Shown here: piece after piece, positions 33,975 to 46,587 of the stretch
Numbering within the stretch: position 1 is the first letter of the stretch
Layout of the letters: each line of letters opens with the position of its first letter
Source of the DNA: Arachis hypogaea
Lineage: Eukaryota > Streptophyta > Magnoliopsida > Fabales > Fabaceae
Length of the DNA stretch: 64,000 nucleotides
Direction: 5' to 3'
NCBI RefSeq assembly: GCF_003086295.3
Contig: NC_092054.1
Coordinates: forward strand, 34,750,393 to 34,814,392
Notes under the pieces: model-generated
Database searches by the model: none
What the model saw: only the letters and a program-made list of their open reading frames with translations
Told to the model about the DNA's origin: nothing
Translations under genes and position numbers: made by a program

Positions 33975-36305
33975 TCACAGATATTCAGAGCATTGTTGGG
34001 ACCTCCCAACACCAAAATTAGAGTTTGAATGTGGGGGTTCAACACTAAACTTAGAGTTTGGTTGTGGCCTCCCAACACCAAACTTAAAGTTTGAATGTGG
34101 GGGCTTTGGTTGACTCTGCAGTGAGAGAAGCTTTTCATGCTTACTCTCCATGGTTACAGAAGGAGATCCTTGAGTTTTAAACACAAGGTTGTCCTCATTT
34201 AGTTGCAGGACCAACTCTCCTCTGTCCACATCAATCACAACTTTTGCTGTGGCTAGGAAGGGTCTTCCAAGGATGATGGATTCATCCTCATCCTTCCCAG
34301 TGTCTAGGATTATAAAATCAGCAAGGATGTAAAGGCCTTCAACCTTTACTAACACGTCCTCTACTAGTCTATAAGCCTGTTTCATGGATTTGTCTACCAT
34401 TTCTAATGAGAATTTGGCAGCTTGTACCTCAAAGATTCCCAGTTTCTCCATTATAGAGAGTGACATTAAGTTTATTCCTGACCCCAGGTCACACAGAGCC
34501 TTCTCAAAGGTCATGGTGCCTATGTTACAGGGTATTAAGAATTTACCAGGATCCTGTTTCTTTTGAGGTAGAGTTTGTTGAACCAAGGCATTTAGTTCCT
34601 TGATGAGCAATGGAGGTTCATCCTTCCAAGTCTCATTGCCAAATAATTTGGCATTCAGCTTCATGATTGCTCCTAAATATTGAGCAACTTGCTCTTCAGC
34701 AATGTCTTCATCTTCTTCAGAAGATGAATAGTCATCAGAGCTCATGAATGGTAAAAGGAGGTTCAATAGAATCTCTATGGTCTCTAGATGAGCCTCAGAT
34801 TCCTTTGGTTCCTCAAAGGGAAACTCCTTATTGGTCACTGAACGTCCCAGGAGGTCTTCCTCACTAGGATTCACGTCCTCCTCCTCCTCTCTGGGTTCGG
34901 CCACACCAAGGAAGGTAATGGCCTTGCACTCTCTTTTTGGATTCTCTTCTGTATTGCTTGAGAGAGTACTAGGAGGAGTTTCAGTGACTCTTTTACTCAG
35001 CTGGCCCACTTGTGCCTCCAAATTTCTAATGGAGGACCTTGTTTTATTCATAAAACTTAAAGTGGCCTTAGATAGATCAGAGACTATATTTGCTAAGCTA
35101 GATGAATTTTGCTCAGAATTCTCTGTCTGTTGCTGAGAGGATGATGGAAAAGGCTTGCTATTGCTAAACCTGTTTCTTCCACCATTATTAAAGCCTTGTT
35201 GAGGCTTTTATTGATCCTTCCATGAGAAATTTGGGTGATTTCTCCATGAGGGATTATAGGTGTTTTCATAGGGTTCACCCATGTAATTCACCTCTGCTAT
35301 TGCAGGGTTCTCAGGATCATAAGCTTCTTCTTCAGAAGATGCCTCTTTAGTACTGTTGGATGCAGCTTGCAATCCATTCAGACTCTGAGAAATTATATTG
35401 ACTTGCTGAGTCAATATTTTGTTCTGAGCCAATATGGCATTCAGAGCATCAATTTCAAGAACTCCCTTCCTCTGAGGCGTCCCATTACTCACAGGATTCC
35501 TTTCAGAAGTGTACATGAACTGGTTATTTGCAACCATGTCAATGAGTTCCTGAGCTTCTGCAGGCATTTTCTTTAGGTGAATGGATCCACCTGCAGAATG
35601 GTCCAACAACATCTTAGATAATTCAGACAGACCATCATAGAATATATCCAGGATGGTCCATTCTGAAAGCATGTCAGAAGGACACTTTTTGGTCAGTTAC
35701 TTGTATCTCTCCCAAGCTTCATAGAGGGATTCACCTTCTTTCTGTTTGAAGGTTTGAACATCCACTCTAAGCTTGCTAAGCTTTTGAGGAGGAAAGAACT
35801 TGGCTAAGAAAGCCGTGACCAGCTTATCCCAAGAGTTCAGGCTATCTTTAGGTTGAGAGTCCAACCATATTCTAGCTCTGTCTCTTACAGCAAACGGGAA
35901 AAGCATAAGCCTGTAGACCTCGGAGTCAACCCCATTGGTCTTAATAGTATCACAGATCTGCAAGAATTCAGTTAAGAACTGAAAATGATCTTCTGATGGA
36001 AGTCCTTGAAACTTGTAGTTCTGTTGCATCAGAGAAACTAATTGAGGCTTTAGCTCAAAATTGTTTGCTCCAATGGCAGGGATTGAGATGCTTCTTCCAT
36101 GTAAATTGGAATTTGGTGCAGTAAAGTCACCAAGTATCTTCCTTGCATTGTTATTATTTTCGGCCATGTCTCCTTCTTTTTCGACAATTTCTGTCAGATT
36201 TTCTCCAGAGAGTTGTGCTTTAGCTTTCCTTAGCTTCCTCTTCAGAGTCCTTTCAGGTTCAGGATCAGCTTCAATAAGAATATTCTTATCCTTGTTCCTG
36301 CTCAT
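33975..36305 (-). pseudogene. gag-protease polyprotein of element B, two in-frame stops
   Basis: One frame of 777 codons runs from ATG 36305 down to TGA 33975. It is broken by stops at 35697-35699 (GAA to TAA relative to A) and 35208-35210 (CAA to TAA). The gag domain is complete: GLPSEDH, FLQICD, LFPFAVRDRARIWL, AFLAKFFPP, GESLYEAWERYK. The protease-like part has ALCDLGSGINLM and ESIILGRPFLATA. The C-terminus contains a local tandem duplication of a PPHSNSKFGVG-like unit, which at DNA level repeats the polypurine-like word. It is less damaged than the copy in A. No zinc knuckle and no reverse transcriptase follow. Confidence 0.88.
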
Positions 36306-38166
36306 ATGAAAAAGAAGAAAACAGAAAAGAAGAGGAATCCTCTATGTCACAGTATAGAGATTCCTTTATGTGAGTAGAAGAAGAAAAAAAATTCGAACAC
36401 AGAAGGAAGGAGAGGGTTCAAATTTTTAAGAAGAAGAGAAGTGTTAGTAGATAAATAAATAATTAGAAGGAGATGAGAGAGGGAAGAATTCGAAAATAAT
36501 TGAAAAGAAAAGAAAAATATTTTTGTTTTTAATTTAAAATTAAAATTAAAATTCAAAAATCTAAAAAAAGAAAAATTAAATTAAATTAAAAGTTAAAACA
36601 ATTAGTTAATTAAAAAGGAATTTTGAAAAAGAGGAAGGTGATTTTCGAAAATTAGAGAGAGAATTAGTTAGGTAGTTTTGAAAAAAAGATATGATTGAAA
36701 TAGTAAACTTTTAAAATCAAACAAAAAGTCAAGTAGTTAATTGAAAAAGATTTGAAAATCAATTTTTAAAAAGATAAGAAGTTAGAAAAGATTTTGAAAT
36801 TGATTTTGAAAAAGATGTGATTGAAACTTATTTTGAAAAAGATTTGAAAAAGAAATTTAAAAAGATTTGATTTTGAAACAAAAAGATATGATTTTAAAAT
36901 TTAAAGATTGAACCTTTCTTAATAGGCAAGTAACAAACTTTAAAATTTTTGAATCAATCACATTAGTTGTTAGTATTGATTTCGAAAATATGAAATGTAA
37001 AATAAGAAAAAGATTTTGAACATCAAAATTTAAAATTTTCAAAAATATGAAAGAAAAAATGAAAAAGATTTGATTTTTGAAAAAGATAGTATTTTTAAAT
37101 TGAAAATTTGATTTGACTCATAAGAAACAACTAAATTTTAAACTTTTTTTGAAAAAGTCAACTCAAATTTTCGAATTTTATGAGAAGAAAAAGGAAAGAT
37201 ATTTTTTTGATTTTTGAATTTTTTATGAGGAGAGAGAAAAACATCAAAAGACTCAATATATGAAAATTTTGGATCAAAACAAATGATGCATGCAAGAACA
37301 CTTATGAATGTCAAGATGAACACCAAGAACACTTTGAATGTCAAGATGAATACCAAGAACTTATTTTTGAAAATTTTTAAGAAAAGAAAAACATGCAAGA
37401 CACCAAACTTAAAAATTTTTCATGTATAGACACTAACAAATTGAAAATACATATGAAAAACAAGAAAAAACACAAAACAAAAAAATATGAAGATCAAACA
37501 AGGAGGTTCATCAAGAACAACTTGAAGATCATGAAAAACAAGAAATAAACTCAATGCATGTGTTCGTCGAAGATTTAAAGAAAAATTAAAAATATGCGAT
37601 TGCCACCAAACTTAAAAATTGACACTAGATTCAAACAAGAAGCACAATATTTTTGGTTTTTTTTTATTTTATTAAATTTTTTTTGAATTTTTTGAAAATT
37701 AATTGGAAAAAAGAAAAATAAAGATTTCAAAATTTTTAATGAGAATTCCAGGAATCATGCAATGTTAGTCTAAAGCTACGGTCCAGGAATTAGACATGGC
37801 TCACTAGCCAGCCAAGCTTTCAGTGAAAGCTCCGGTCCAAAATACTAGACATGGCCAATGGCCAGCCAAGCTTCAGTAGATACAAATCAGGCATACAACA
37901 GCTGATTAGATGAGAGTCCAAGGACTCTTGCCATGATAAGTGGAAGCCTCAGTCCAAAAATTTAGACATGGCTTGACAGCCAGCCAAGTTTCAACAAATC
38001 ATGAAGAAACTCTAGAATTCATCCTTAAAAATTCTGATGCCATAGAATAATTTATTTTTAAATTTTTTTTCGAAAATAAGAATAATAAAAACAAAAAGAT
38101 TAAAATTAAAATAAAATTACCTAAAATGAGCAAAAAGATGAACCGTCAGTTGTCCAAACTCGAACA
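36306..38166 (-). other. AT-rich leader of element B
   Basis: Homologue of the leader of A: A/T-rich runs, no coding frame, one perfect copy of the polypurine-like word at 37400-37411 (minus strand). A stretch at about 37745-38000 carries three to four related phrases (TAGACATGGC...CAGCCAAGCTT), an insertion not seen in A. Confidence 0.65.
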
Positions 38167-38185
38167 ATCCTCGGCAACGGCGCCA
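38167..38185 (-). other. Primer-binding site of element B (tRNA-Asp)
   Basis: On the minus strand TGGCGCCGTTGCCGAGGAT, one mismatch to the site in A and to tRNA-Asp, six bases inside the LTR. Confidence 0.8.
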
Positions 38186-38191
38186 AAAACT

Positions 38192-39867
38192 TGGTATGCA
38201 AAATCGTGATCGTTCATTCCTTGGTAACGGCGTCAAAAACTTTATACGCACGTTCATAATCTTAATTCTTTGTCACAACTTTGCACAACTAACCAGCAAG
38301 TGCACTGGGTCGTCCAAATAATAAACCTTACGTGAGTAAGGGTCGATCCCACGGAGATTGTCGGCTTGAAGCAAGCTATGGTCACCTTGTAAATCTCAGT
38401 CAGGCAGATTCAAATGGTTATGGAGATTTGATAATTAAAATATAATTAAAATATAAAATAGGATAGAAATACTTATGTAATTCATTAGTGAGAATTTCAG
38501 ATAAGCGTATGGAGATGCTTTTGTTCCTTTTGAACTTCTGCTTTCCTACTGTCTTCATCCAATCCTTCATACTCCTTTCCATGGCAAGCTTTATGTAGGG
38601 CATCACCGTTGTCAATGGCTACTTCCCGTCCTCTCAGTGAAAATGGTCCAAAATGCGCTGTCACCGCACGGCTAATCATCTGTCGGTTCTCGATCATACT
38701 GGAATAGGATTCAATAATCCTTTTGCGCTTGTCACTACGCCCAGCACTCGCGAGTTTGAAGCTCGTCACAGCCATCCCTTCCCAGATCCTACTCGGAATA
38801 CCACAGACAAGGTTTAGACTTTCCGGATCTCAAGAATGGCCGCCAATAATTCTAGCCTATACCACAAAGACTCTGATCGTAGATCAGGAGGGTAAGAGAT
38901 ATGCATTCAAGCTTGTTTGCATGTAGAACGGAAGTGTTTGTCAGGCACGCGTTCATAAGTGAGAATGATGATGAGCATCACATAATCATCACATTCATCA
39001 TGTTCTTGGGTGCGAATGGATATATTTGAGAAGAAATAGGCTTGAATTGAATAGAAAAACAATAGTACTTTGCATTAATTCATGAGGAACAGCAGAGCTC
39101 CACACCTTAATCTATGGTGTGTAGAAACTCTACCGTTGAAAATACATAAGTGATTATTGTCCAGGCATGGCCGAATGGTCAGCCTCCTAAACGTGATCAA
39201 AGGATCAAAAGATAATCCAAAGATGATCCGAAGATGTAAATACAATAGTAAAAAGTCATATTTATACTAAACTAGTTACTAGGGTTTACAGAAATGAGTA
39301 AATGATGCAGAAATCCACTTCCGGGACCCACTTGGTGTGTGCTTGGGCTGAGCATTGAAGCTTTCACGTGTAGAGGTCTTCCTTGGAGTTGAACGCCTGT
39401 TTGTTACCTATTTCTGGCATTTAACTCTGCTTTGGAACCTGTTTCTAGCGTTTAACTCCAGAATAGGGCAGAGAGCTGGCGTTGAACGCCAGTTTACGTC
39501 GTCTAAACTCGGAAAAAGTATAGACTATTATATATTGCTGGAAAGCCCTGGATGTCTACTTTCCAACGCAATTGAGAGCTCACCATTTGGACTATTGTAA
39601 CTCCAGAAAATCCACTTTGAGTATAGGAAGGTCAGAATCCAACAACATCTGCAGTCCTTCTTCAACCTCTGAATCTGATGTTTGCTCAAGTCCCTCAATT
39701 TCTGCCAGAAAATACCTGAAATCACAAAAAAATACACAAACTCATAGTAAAGTCTAGAAATGTGAATTTTATTTGAAAACTAATAAAAATATACTAAAAA
39801 CTAACTAAATTATACTAAAAACTATGTAAAAACAATGACAAAAAGCGTATAAATTATCCGCTCATCA
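38192..39867 (-). mobile_element. 5' LTR of element B
   Basis: 1676 bp, same length as the 3' LTR. TATA box at 39259-39266 (minus strand). Followed by the target duplication GTTTC (39868-39872). Confidence 0.9.
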
Positions 39868-39872
39868 GTTTC

Positions 39873-40706
39873 TCATCAAATCAATAGACTTCAAGAGCAA
39901 CTAGCTTCTAAAATATTCTTAAAATTTTTTTTTGTGATATTGTTGTTTGCAGGCTAATGCTCCTCAAATCGTTCAAAGTATCAACCCCTTTGAAAACCTC
40001 ACCTTTCAATTTTACGAACAAATCAAGGAAATTTAGTCCACTCAAACGCCAAACCGTGATAGGAATAGAACACAAAAATTGAACTTATTAAAAGACATGT
40101 CAAATTGTCAATGGAAGCATCAACAGAACAAGATTCCAAACTAGAAAGAGGAACAACATCCGACCTGCATACAAGGAAAATCTCGGATCGGTGTCGTAGG
40201 AAAAATCTCCAATCGACTTTTCCACCGGAAGTGTGGTGGGTACACTGTCACTAAAATCGCTGTGAATATATCGTTTTAGTGCTTCTTGATCTTTTGCTTC
40301 TGTCTCCATTTTTGTAGCTTCTTGTTAAACATTGAAGCCTTAATTTCTCCAACTCTTCTTTGTCAGAATTGCTCTCCTTCTTTAACAACAATTTCCCTAA
40401 CTCTTTCTTTAATCATATTCACCAACTTCCTTGTTGGATCTAGGGTTGCACCTCACACCAACACAACCAGTAGAATGAGTCAAAGAAGAGAGTAATTTCG
40501 TTGTTGTCTTCTTGTTTTCTCTAGTGTCGTTCCTCAAGACCCTAATTTCATTGTCTTCTTGCTTTCCCTTAAGATATTGTATGTCAGCATCTGGTGAGGG
40601 TGGAAAACCAGTAGAATGAGTCAAAGAAGATAGTGCAGAAGAAAGGAAGAAGACAAGGATCTAGTGAGGGTAAATAGGTAATCTCCAAAGCCACTTATGC
40701 ATAAAG
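39873..40706. other. Unclassified sequence between B and the hAT-like element
   Basis: A short frame at 39952-40036 reads like an exon after a TTGTTTGCAG acceptor (ANAPQIVQSINPFENLTF) but ends in a stop and has no partner exons. I cannot assign it. The rest is not gene-like. Confidence 0.35.
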
Positions 40707-40714
40707 TTTGTCAC

Positions 40715-43639
40715 TAGGGTATCCACAGGGAGGTTTGGTTCGGTTATTTAAAAAAGAATCATCCAATCCAAGTGTATATTAATTTTTTTATTCAGTTTGG
40801 TTTGATTTTTTTTCGAGACCAACCAAACCACACTAAACCTATTGAAATCGTTTTGGTTTGGTTTAGTTTTTCAGTCTTTCAATTTTAAAAATATATCATG
40901 TTTTAATCATATCTAGTGTACTAAATCAATTATCAGAATAGGAAAAAAATCACAACAGAATCAAAACCCTAAATCAAAAATAAAAATATAAAACAAATAA
41001 ACATAAAAAAATCATGATAAAAAATCCGAATAGAACATACAAGTAGAATAAGAAGAAATAATCAGATCCAAAACCCTAAGCAAAAACTCATGACCAAGAG
41101 AAAATAACCATAACCAAAAAACAAAATAACAAATCAGAATATAAACTAGTATTAGATCAAAACCAAAATACAAAACTAATAACAAATAGTCAGATCTAAA
41201 AAATAATTTAAAACTGCGAATCATAGAGATACAAAGACGAAGTATTGCGAACTTTGAAGACGACAACGCTACAAACTGCAAAAGAAGGAGAAGGTGTTAC
41301 AATTTGAGAAAACGATGGTTGAACGGCTAAACGTTGACGACAAAGAGGAATAGAGGACTGTGAGTCTGTGACTAAGAGGGGAGAGCGCAGCTATGAGACC
41401 GTGATCGTGAGTGAGAGAGCACAAAGTAGTTTTTGTGATTTGGGCGTGAGTGATAGTGAGAGAGGTGGTGTGCGGCCTGGGTAAAAGGGACAAAGTGAGG
41501 AAGGGGGCCACTCCGAGAAGAGGGAAGTTGGTGCACGAAATTGTGATCACATTTTTCACAACTCCGGTACAACTAACCAGCAAGTGCACCGGATCGTCCA
41601 AGTAATAAAACCTTACGCGAGTAAGGGTCGATCCCACAGAGATTGTCGGCTTAAAGCAAGTTATGGTCATCCTGTAGATCTTAGTCAGGCGGATTCATTG
41701 GTGGGAATTTCAGATAAGCGTTTGGAGATGCTTTGTTGCTTCTGAACCTCTGCTTTCCTATTGTCTTCATCCAATCATGCGTGCTCTCTTCCATGGCAAG
41801 CTGTATGTTGGTGGATCACCGTTGTCAATGGCTACCATCCGTCCTCTCAGTGAAAATGGTCCAGGTACAGTTTCTGCACGGCTAATCAACTGTCGGATCT
41901 CTCGTCTCGGATGAAAAATACCAGGCACAGCTACCGCACAGCTAATCATCTGTCGGTTCTCACTTGTGTCGGAATAGGATCCCTCTATCCTTTTGCACAC
42001 TGTCACTGCGCCCAACATTCGTGATTTTGAAGCTCATCACAGTCATCCCGTCCCAGATCCTACTCAGAATACCACAGACAAGGTTTAGACTTTCCGGATC
42101 TCAGAAATGCTGCCAATTGGTTCTAGCCTCTACCACGAAGGTTCTAATCTCACGGATTCGAATGCTCTGTTGTTAGGAGAGGCAAGGCAAATCCGTGGAT
42201 CAGAGACCTAAGAGATTATACTCCAACTGTCGTCCAATGACTACGTTGAACATCATGTAGACCGCTTGTGGTTGTCAGGCACGCGAATCTTGGCTAAGCG
42301 AGTAATGAAGATAGTGGGTGATTGTCACGGGTCACCCCTTCATTCTGACTTAACTGAATTAAGTACGAGAGTATATCTTGGAGAAGAAGTAAGCGTGAAT
42401 TGAAAGAGAAACAATAGTACTTGTATTAATTCATGAAGAACAGCAGAGCTCCGCACCTTAATCTAAGAGGTGTAGAAACTCCACCGTAGAAAATACATAA
42501 GAGAAAAAGGTCTAGGCATGGCCGTGTGGCCAGCCTCCAAATGTGAACAATGGCATAATCTTCAAAGTCCAAAGATTATTTAAAACAATAGGAAAGACTA
42601 GTATTTATAGTAAACTAGTTACTAAGGATTACAGAAATTGAGTAACTAAGTGCAGAGAGTGCAGAAATCCACTTCCGGGGCCCACTTGGTGTGTGCTTGG
42701 GCTGAGCATTAAGCTTTACACATGCATAGGCCTTTTCTAGAGTTAAACGCCAGCTTGGATGCCAGTTTGGGCGTTTAACTCCAGTTCTGGTGCCAGTTCC
42801 TGTGTTTTACGCCAGAAAAGGGTCTTTGGCTAGCGTTTAAACGCTAGTTTGGGCCATCAAATCTCGGGCAAAGTATGGACTATTATACATTACTAGAAAT
42901 CCCAAGATGTCTACTTTCCAATGCAATTGAGAGCGCGCCAATTGGGCTTCTATAGCTCCAGAAAATCTACTTAGAGTGCAGGAGGGTAAGAATCCAACAG
43001 CATTTGCAATCCTTTCTCAGCATCTGAATCAGACTTTTGCTCAGGTCCCTCAATTTCAGCCAGAAAATACCTGAAATTATAGAAAAACACACAAACTCAT
43101 AGTAAAGTCCAGAAATATAATTTTTCATAAAAACTAATAAAAATATAATAAAAAATAACTAAAACATACTAAAAAATATGTAAAAATAATACCAAAAAGC
43201 GTATAAATCATCCGCTCATCAGAAGTGCAACGAGAAAGGGATGGAGAGAAAGGGGCGTACCTACGCAACGGTGTTGTTCGGTGGTGTCAGGGGATGAGAG
43301 GATGACGACGCTATGGAATGTGGGAGAAGAAGTTTTGGGCCAGAGGATTCGAGAGTGGAGAGGATAGTGGAGAGCGTCACTGCATTAGGGTTATAATGGC
43401 GGCTAGGGTTGGGTGATCCTCGTTTGGGCTTGGGCCTTGAGGGTTGGTTTATTTAGGATTTTTAAGAATTTTGGTTTAGTTCGGTTAGAAGTTTTCTACC
43501 AGAATCAAAAATTGAACTGAACCGTTAAAAAAATAGCAAAATATTATTTTTTTAGTTATTTATTTTCGGTTGTTCGATTTTTTATTTTTTCGAATTGGTT
43601 ACTCAATTTTGTTTGATTTGGATTGATTTTGAAACCCTA
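40715..43639. mobile_element. Non-autonomous hAT-like element, 2925 bp including a nested solo LTR
   Basis: It begins TAGGGTATCCA and ends with the complement of TAGGGTTTCAA. The 8-bp flanks TTTGTCAC (40707-40714) and GTTGTCAC (43640-43647) differ at one base. The subterminal regions are rich in GGTTTGGTTCGGTT and its complement, typical of small hAT elements. No transposase is present. Without the solo LTR and its duplicate it would be about 1.23 kb. Confidence 0.75.
41529..43221 (-). mobile_element. Solo LTR C, 1693 bp, same superfamily as A/B LTRs
   Basis: On the plus strand TGGTGCACGAAATTG...CCGCTCATCA, flanked by perfect 5-bp duplications GAAGT (41524-41528 and 43222-43226). It aligns along its length with the B LTR (the lead-in CTTACGCGAGTAAGGGTCGA, the TCTGTCGG phrases, and AAAAAGCGTATAAATCATCCG at the end). 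No internal region remains, so it arose by LTR-LTR recombination. Confidence 0.9.
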
Positions 43640-43647
43640 GTTGTCAC

Positions 43648-44196
43648 ATAGCAGTTTCGTTTGTAACACTACCCATTCTCGTTAAAGGAAAAAACCTTTC
43701 TTCATGGATACACACTTTTTTTTTTAATGTTTTTAAAATTTATTAAGAGTGTCTTGTCATTGAAAAAAATGGTTAGCGCTAAGAAATTTCGATGGTGTTT
43801 TTTGTGGTTTAGCCTAGATCCTAATAATAATTAAAAAAGTCACTATCTATGTCCCAAAAAAAAATCATCACCATGAAAAAAATTCATGTGTGATTATGTA
43901 TGGAGTAACAAGATTTTTTTTATTTAAATTAATTAAATATAATAATTACAGAAATGTGTAAAATGTAGAGTATTTACCTTTATCCATAATTGCTCATATT
44001 TCGGGTATAGTGAGATAACTCACGTTACACAAGCATCCCGAGTACAATGTACCCTAGATGTGAAAGAACCACGCCAATCACATCCTAGGTGCTATCGGGA
44101 TACGACCAAAGTTTGGTCGGGATACGTACATTGCAGAAAAACTGGGCATAGTGCCCAAGATAGATAGAAATTCTATAAAAAGGGGTTGTAGACGAG
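43648..44196. other. Intergenic, nothing recognised
   Basis: AT-rich left part, mixed right part. I see no gene, RNA or repeat border. Confidence 0.5.
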
Positions 44197-45610
44197 TGAT
44201 AAACCCAAATTTTAGGGTTTATTTTATGTTGAATTTAGTGGATTTTATCAACTTATCTCACATTTATTCAATGAAATAGCATGTTTTATGAATTTTTTCT
44301 AATTTGTGCTTAAGAGTGAAAACATACTTTTTAAGCCCTTAATTTGCTAAATTTAATTCACTTTGATTCCATTCGATGGCTTGATGTGTTTGTTTAGTGA
44401 TTTCAGGCTTAAGAGGCAAGGATTGGATCAAAGAAGTGAAGGAAAAGCATGCAAAGTGGAGAATTCATGAAAAAATGGGAATTTGGTGGAAATCATGGCC
44501 ACGCGTACGCATGACTCACGCGTCGTGTGAGTGAGAGTATCGTCAAGCAATGCGTACGCGTGATACTCGTCACATGACTTCATTAAAGAAAAAATGGCTG
44601 GCGATTTCTAAGTTCATCCAAGCCCAAATCTAACTCATTTCTGAAGTATTTGAAGCCAAATCCAAGAAGGACCAAAGGGAAGAGCAATTAGTGTAGCTTA
44701 GAAACATGTTTTAGGGTAGTTTTCTAGAATTATGGTAGATTTAGGTTAAACTCTCTTAGATTCAAGTTTTAATTCTTGTTTTCATCTAGTTTCTTTTACC
44801 TTTCCTTGTTCTTTTGCCTTAATTTCCTTTGTTTATCTTGTTAATTTCTCATTTTGGTCATTTTTATATTTATGAACTATTGTTAATTTTTATTTTCTTT
44901 AATGCAATTGATGCCTTTTTATGTTTCTTATTATTTACTTGAATTGTTATTGTTACTTTCTTGCATTTGGTAATTTTAGATTTCATTATTTTTGCAATTT
45001 AATATGCTTTTCTTTTTATGCACACCAAATGTTTGATAAAATGCTTGGCTTAGTTTTATAATAGATTTTGAGCATTCTTGGCTTGAAAAGAGAAACTTGG
45101 TAATCTTGAGTCATTAATACCCAACTTGGATTGGTGATCTAGAGTTGTTAGTTAATGTTGTTTCCATTGACACTACTTATGGGTTGGGATTAACAAGGCC
45201 TAATTGATCTTCTCCCGATGTGGAAATAACGTAATAGGCTTAACTCTTGATAATTATTGTGTTATGATTAATGACTAGGATATAAAATCTTGATTTTCAA
45301 GTCTTGCCATGAATGGCTCTTTAGCATTTGTTATCTTTAGTTGTTTGATTTATTTTATTGTCATTTAGATTTTTGTCTTCTTATTTGCAAACTGCCCCTT
45401 GAACCTCATAACTGATAACACACATACCTTACTGCAATTTCTTTGAGAGACGACGCGAGATCTAATACTCTCGGTATTTTTATTGGTTTGCACTTGTGAC
45501 AAACAAAATTAAACTCTGATGCGAGTCAATTGTTAGTTTGGAACTATACTTGCAACGAAGCGACTATTTTATTGAGAAGAAAATTCCTAACTGACGATTG
45601 CCTCCCATCA
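44197..45610 (+). mobile_element. Probable solo LTR of the TGATAAACC family, 1414 bp
   Basis: It starts TGATAAACCC, ends CCTCCCATCA and resembles the E and F LTRs in layout: a mirror-like TTTTAGGGTTTATTTTATG start, a pair of GCGTACGC palindromes at 44501-44530, and 'GAGAGACGACGCGAGATC' near the end. The 5-bp flanks (ACGAG and CTGAG) match at three bases only, so the right border or the duplication has decayed. Confidence 0.6.
44501..44562 (+). repeat. Palindrome pairs in the 44197-45610 LTR
   Basis: ACGCGTACGCAT (44501) with a second word at 44518, 17 bp on; the next word ATGCGTACGCGT starts at 44550, 49 bp after the first. Confidence 0.65.
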
Positions 45611-46344
45611 CTGAGATCTGTTTGCTCCATTTGCCATTTTTTGAGTTTTTGAAAGTTTCACAACATTCATGGCTAGAAGAGGAGGTTACGTCCGATCGAA
45701 CAACATTAAAGCTGAATGCAACCTGGCATGTGGCCGGAGCACTGAATTTTGAGGTCAATTTTTATTTCTATTATTTTTAATATTTAATTGTTTAATATAT
45801 TTTGATTTATTTAGTTTTTTATTGATACCACCCTTATACGTTAATTAGATATTTAGTGTTTACTTAGATGAGACTTGTTGGAAGAGTAGAACGTTAGAAT
45901 TTGATTAGGTATTTATAAAATAATTTTATATGTCATGTTAGTTTATTGTAAAATAATTATATTTTTTATTTGTTATTCTTAATTAAATAATATATTATCT
46001 TATGAATTAAATCAGTTAATGAGTCATGCTTAAATTTAAGGTATACATGACATACATTTATCTGTCGTGTTAGTTTATTATGAAATAATTATACTTTGTA
46101 TTTGTTATTTTTAATTAAATAATATATTATCTTATGAATTAAATCAGTTAATGAGTCATGCTTAAATTTAATTAAATGATATTATATTATTTAGTAAATA
46201 ATGCATTCTCTTATGTGTATATGCATTAAATTATTTAATGTGTCACGCTTAAAATGAATTAAGTTATATATGTAATTATTTTATTATAAAGCAATAATGC
46301 AGTAGGCAATTAGTTTAAGAAGACTAATGAATAGTAGTTGTACA
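45611..46344. other. AT-rich intergenic DNA with a 132-bp tandem duplication
   Basis: The segment containing TTAATTAAATAATATATTAT and CAGTTAATGAGTCATGC occurs at about 45931-46062 and again at 46063-46180, with a third degenerate partial copy to about 46260. No coding content. Confidence 0.6.
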
Positions 46345-46587
46345 GTTACTTTGGTATCTCTTGGCACGTCGTGTGACTTTGGCGATCCCGCCGCCTGAGG
46401 TTTTACTACCTTATATCAGGGAGGCTGGCTTCGGACATGTAGTAGAGCTAACGGATTTCATCTTCGACAATATTCTTTCCTCTGCATTTGTGGAGCAGTA
46501 GAGACCAGAGACCCATACTTTTCACCTTCTGTGGGACGAGGTCTCCATCGCACTCTAGGATGTGGCATACCATACTGGGTTGTGCAC
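46345..46587 (+). pseudogene. Plant mobile domain (MAIN-like) fragment, interrupted by element D
   Basis: The frame around 46394-46583 reads PPEVLLPYIREAGFGHVV, then LSSAFVEQ-stop-RPETHTF, then VSIAL-stop-DVAYHTGL. This is the start of the plant mobile domain found in MAIN/MAIL proteins and in Mutator-type elements, where the conserved form has SAFVERWRPETHTFH and DVAYQLGL. Two stops (46498 and 46555 region) mark it as dead. It stops at the border of element D, so the rest of the domain should lie on the far side of D, outside the window. Confidence 0.7.

Larger units (their letters stand above)
30456..39867 (-). mobile_element. Element B: complete non-autonomous Athila-lineage LTR retrotransposon, 9412 bp
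   Basis: Two LTRs of 1676 bp each and the target duplication GTTTC (30451-30455 and 39868-39872) define it. On the minus strand the order is LTR, tRNA-Asp-type primer site, AT-rich leader, gag-protease frame, hairpin, palindromic array, ORF2 remnant, 3' region, hairpin with polypurine-like tract, LTR. It is the sister family member of A. Its LTRs differ at roughly 4-5% of sites by eye, so it is older than A, yet its gag frame has only two stops. No pol domains. Confidence 0.9.

Noticed and set aside
39952..40036. Possible exon of a host gene after a TTGTTTGCAG acceptor
   Set aside because: It is only about 28 codons, ends in a stop, and no flanking exon or recognisable domain was found.
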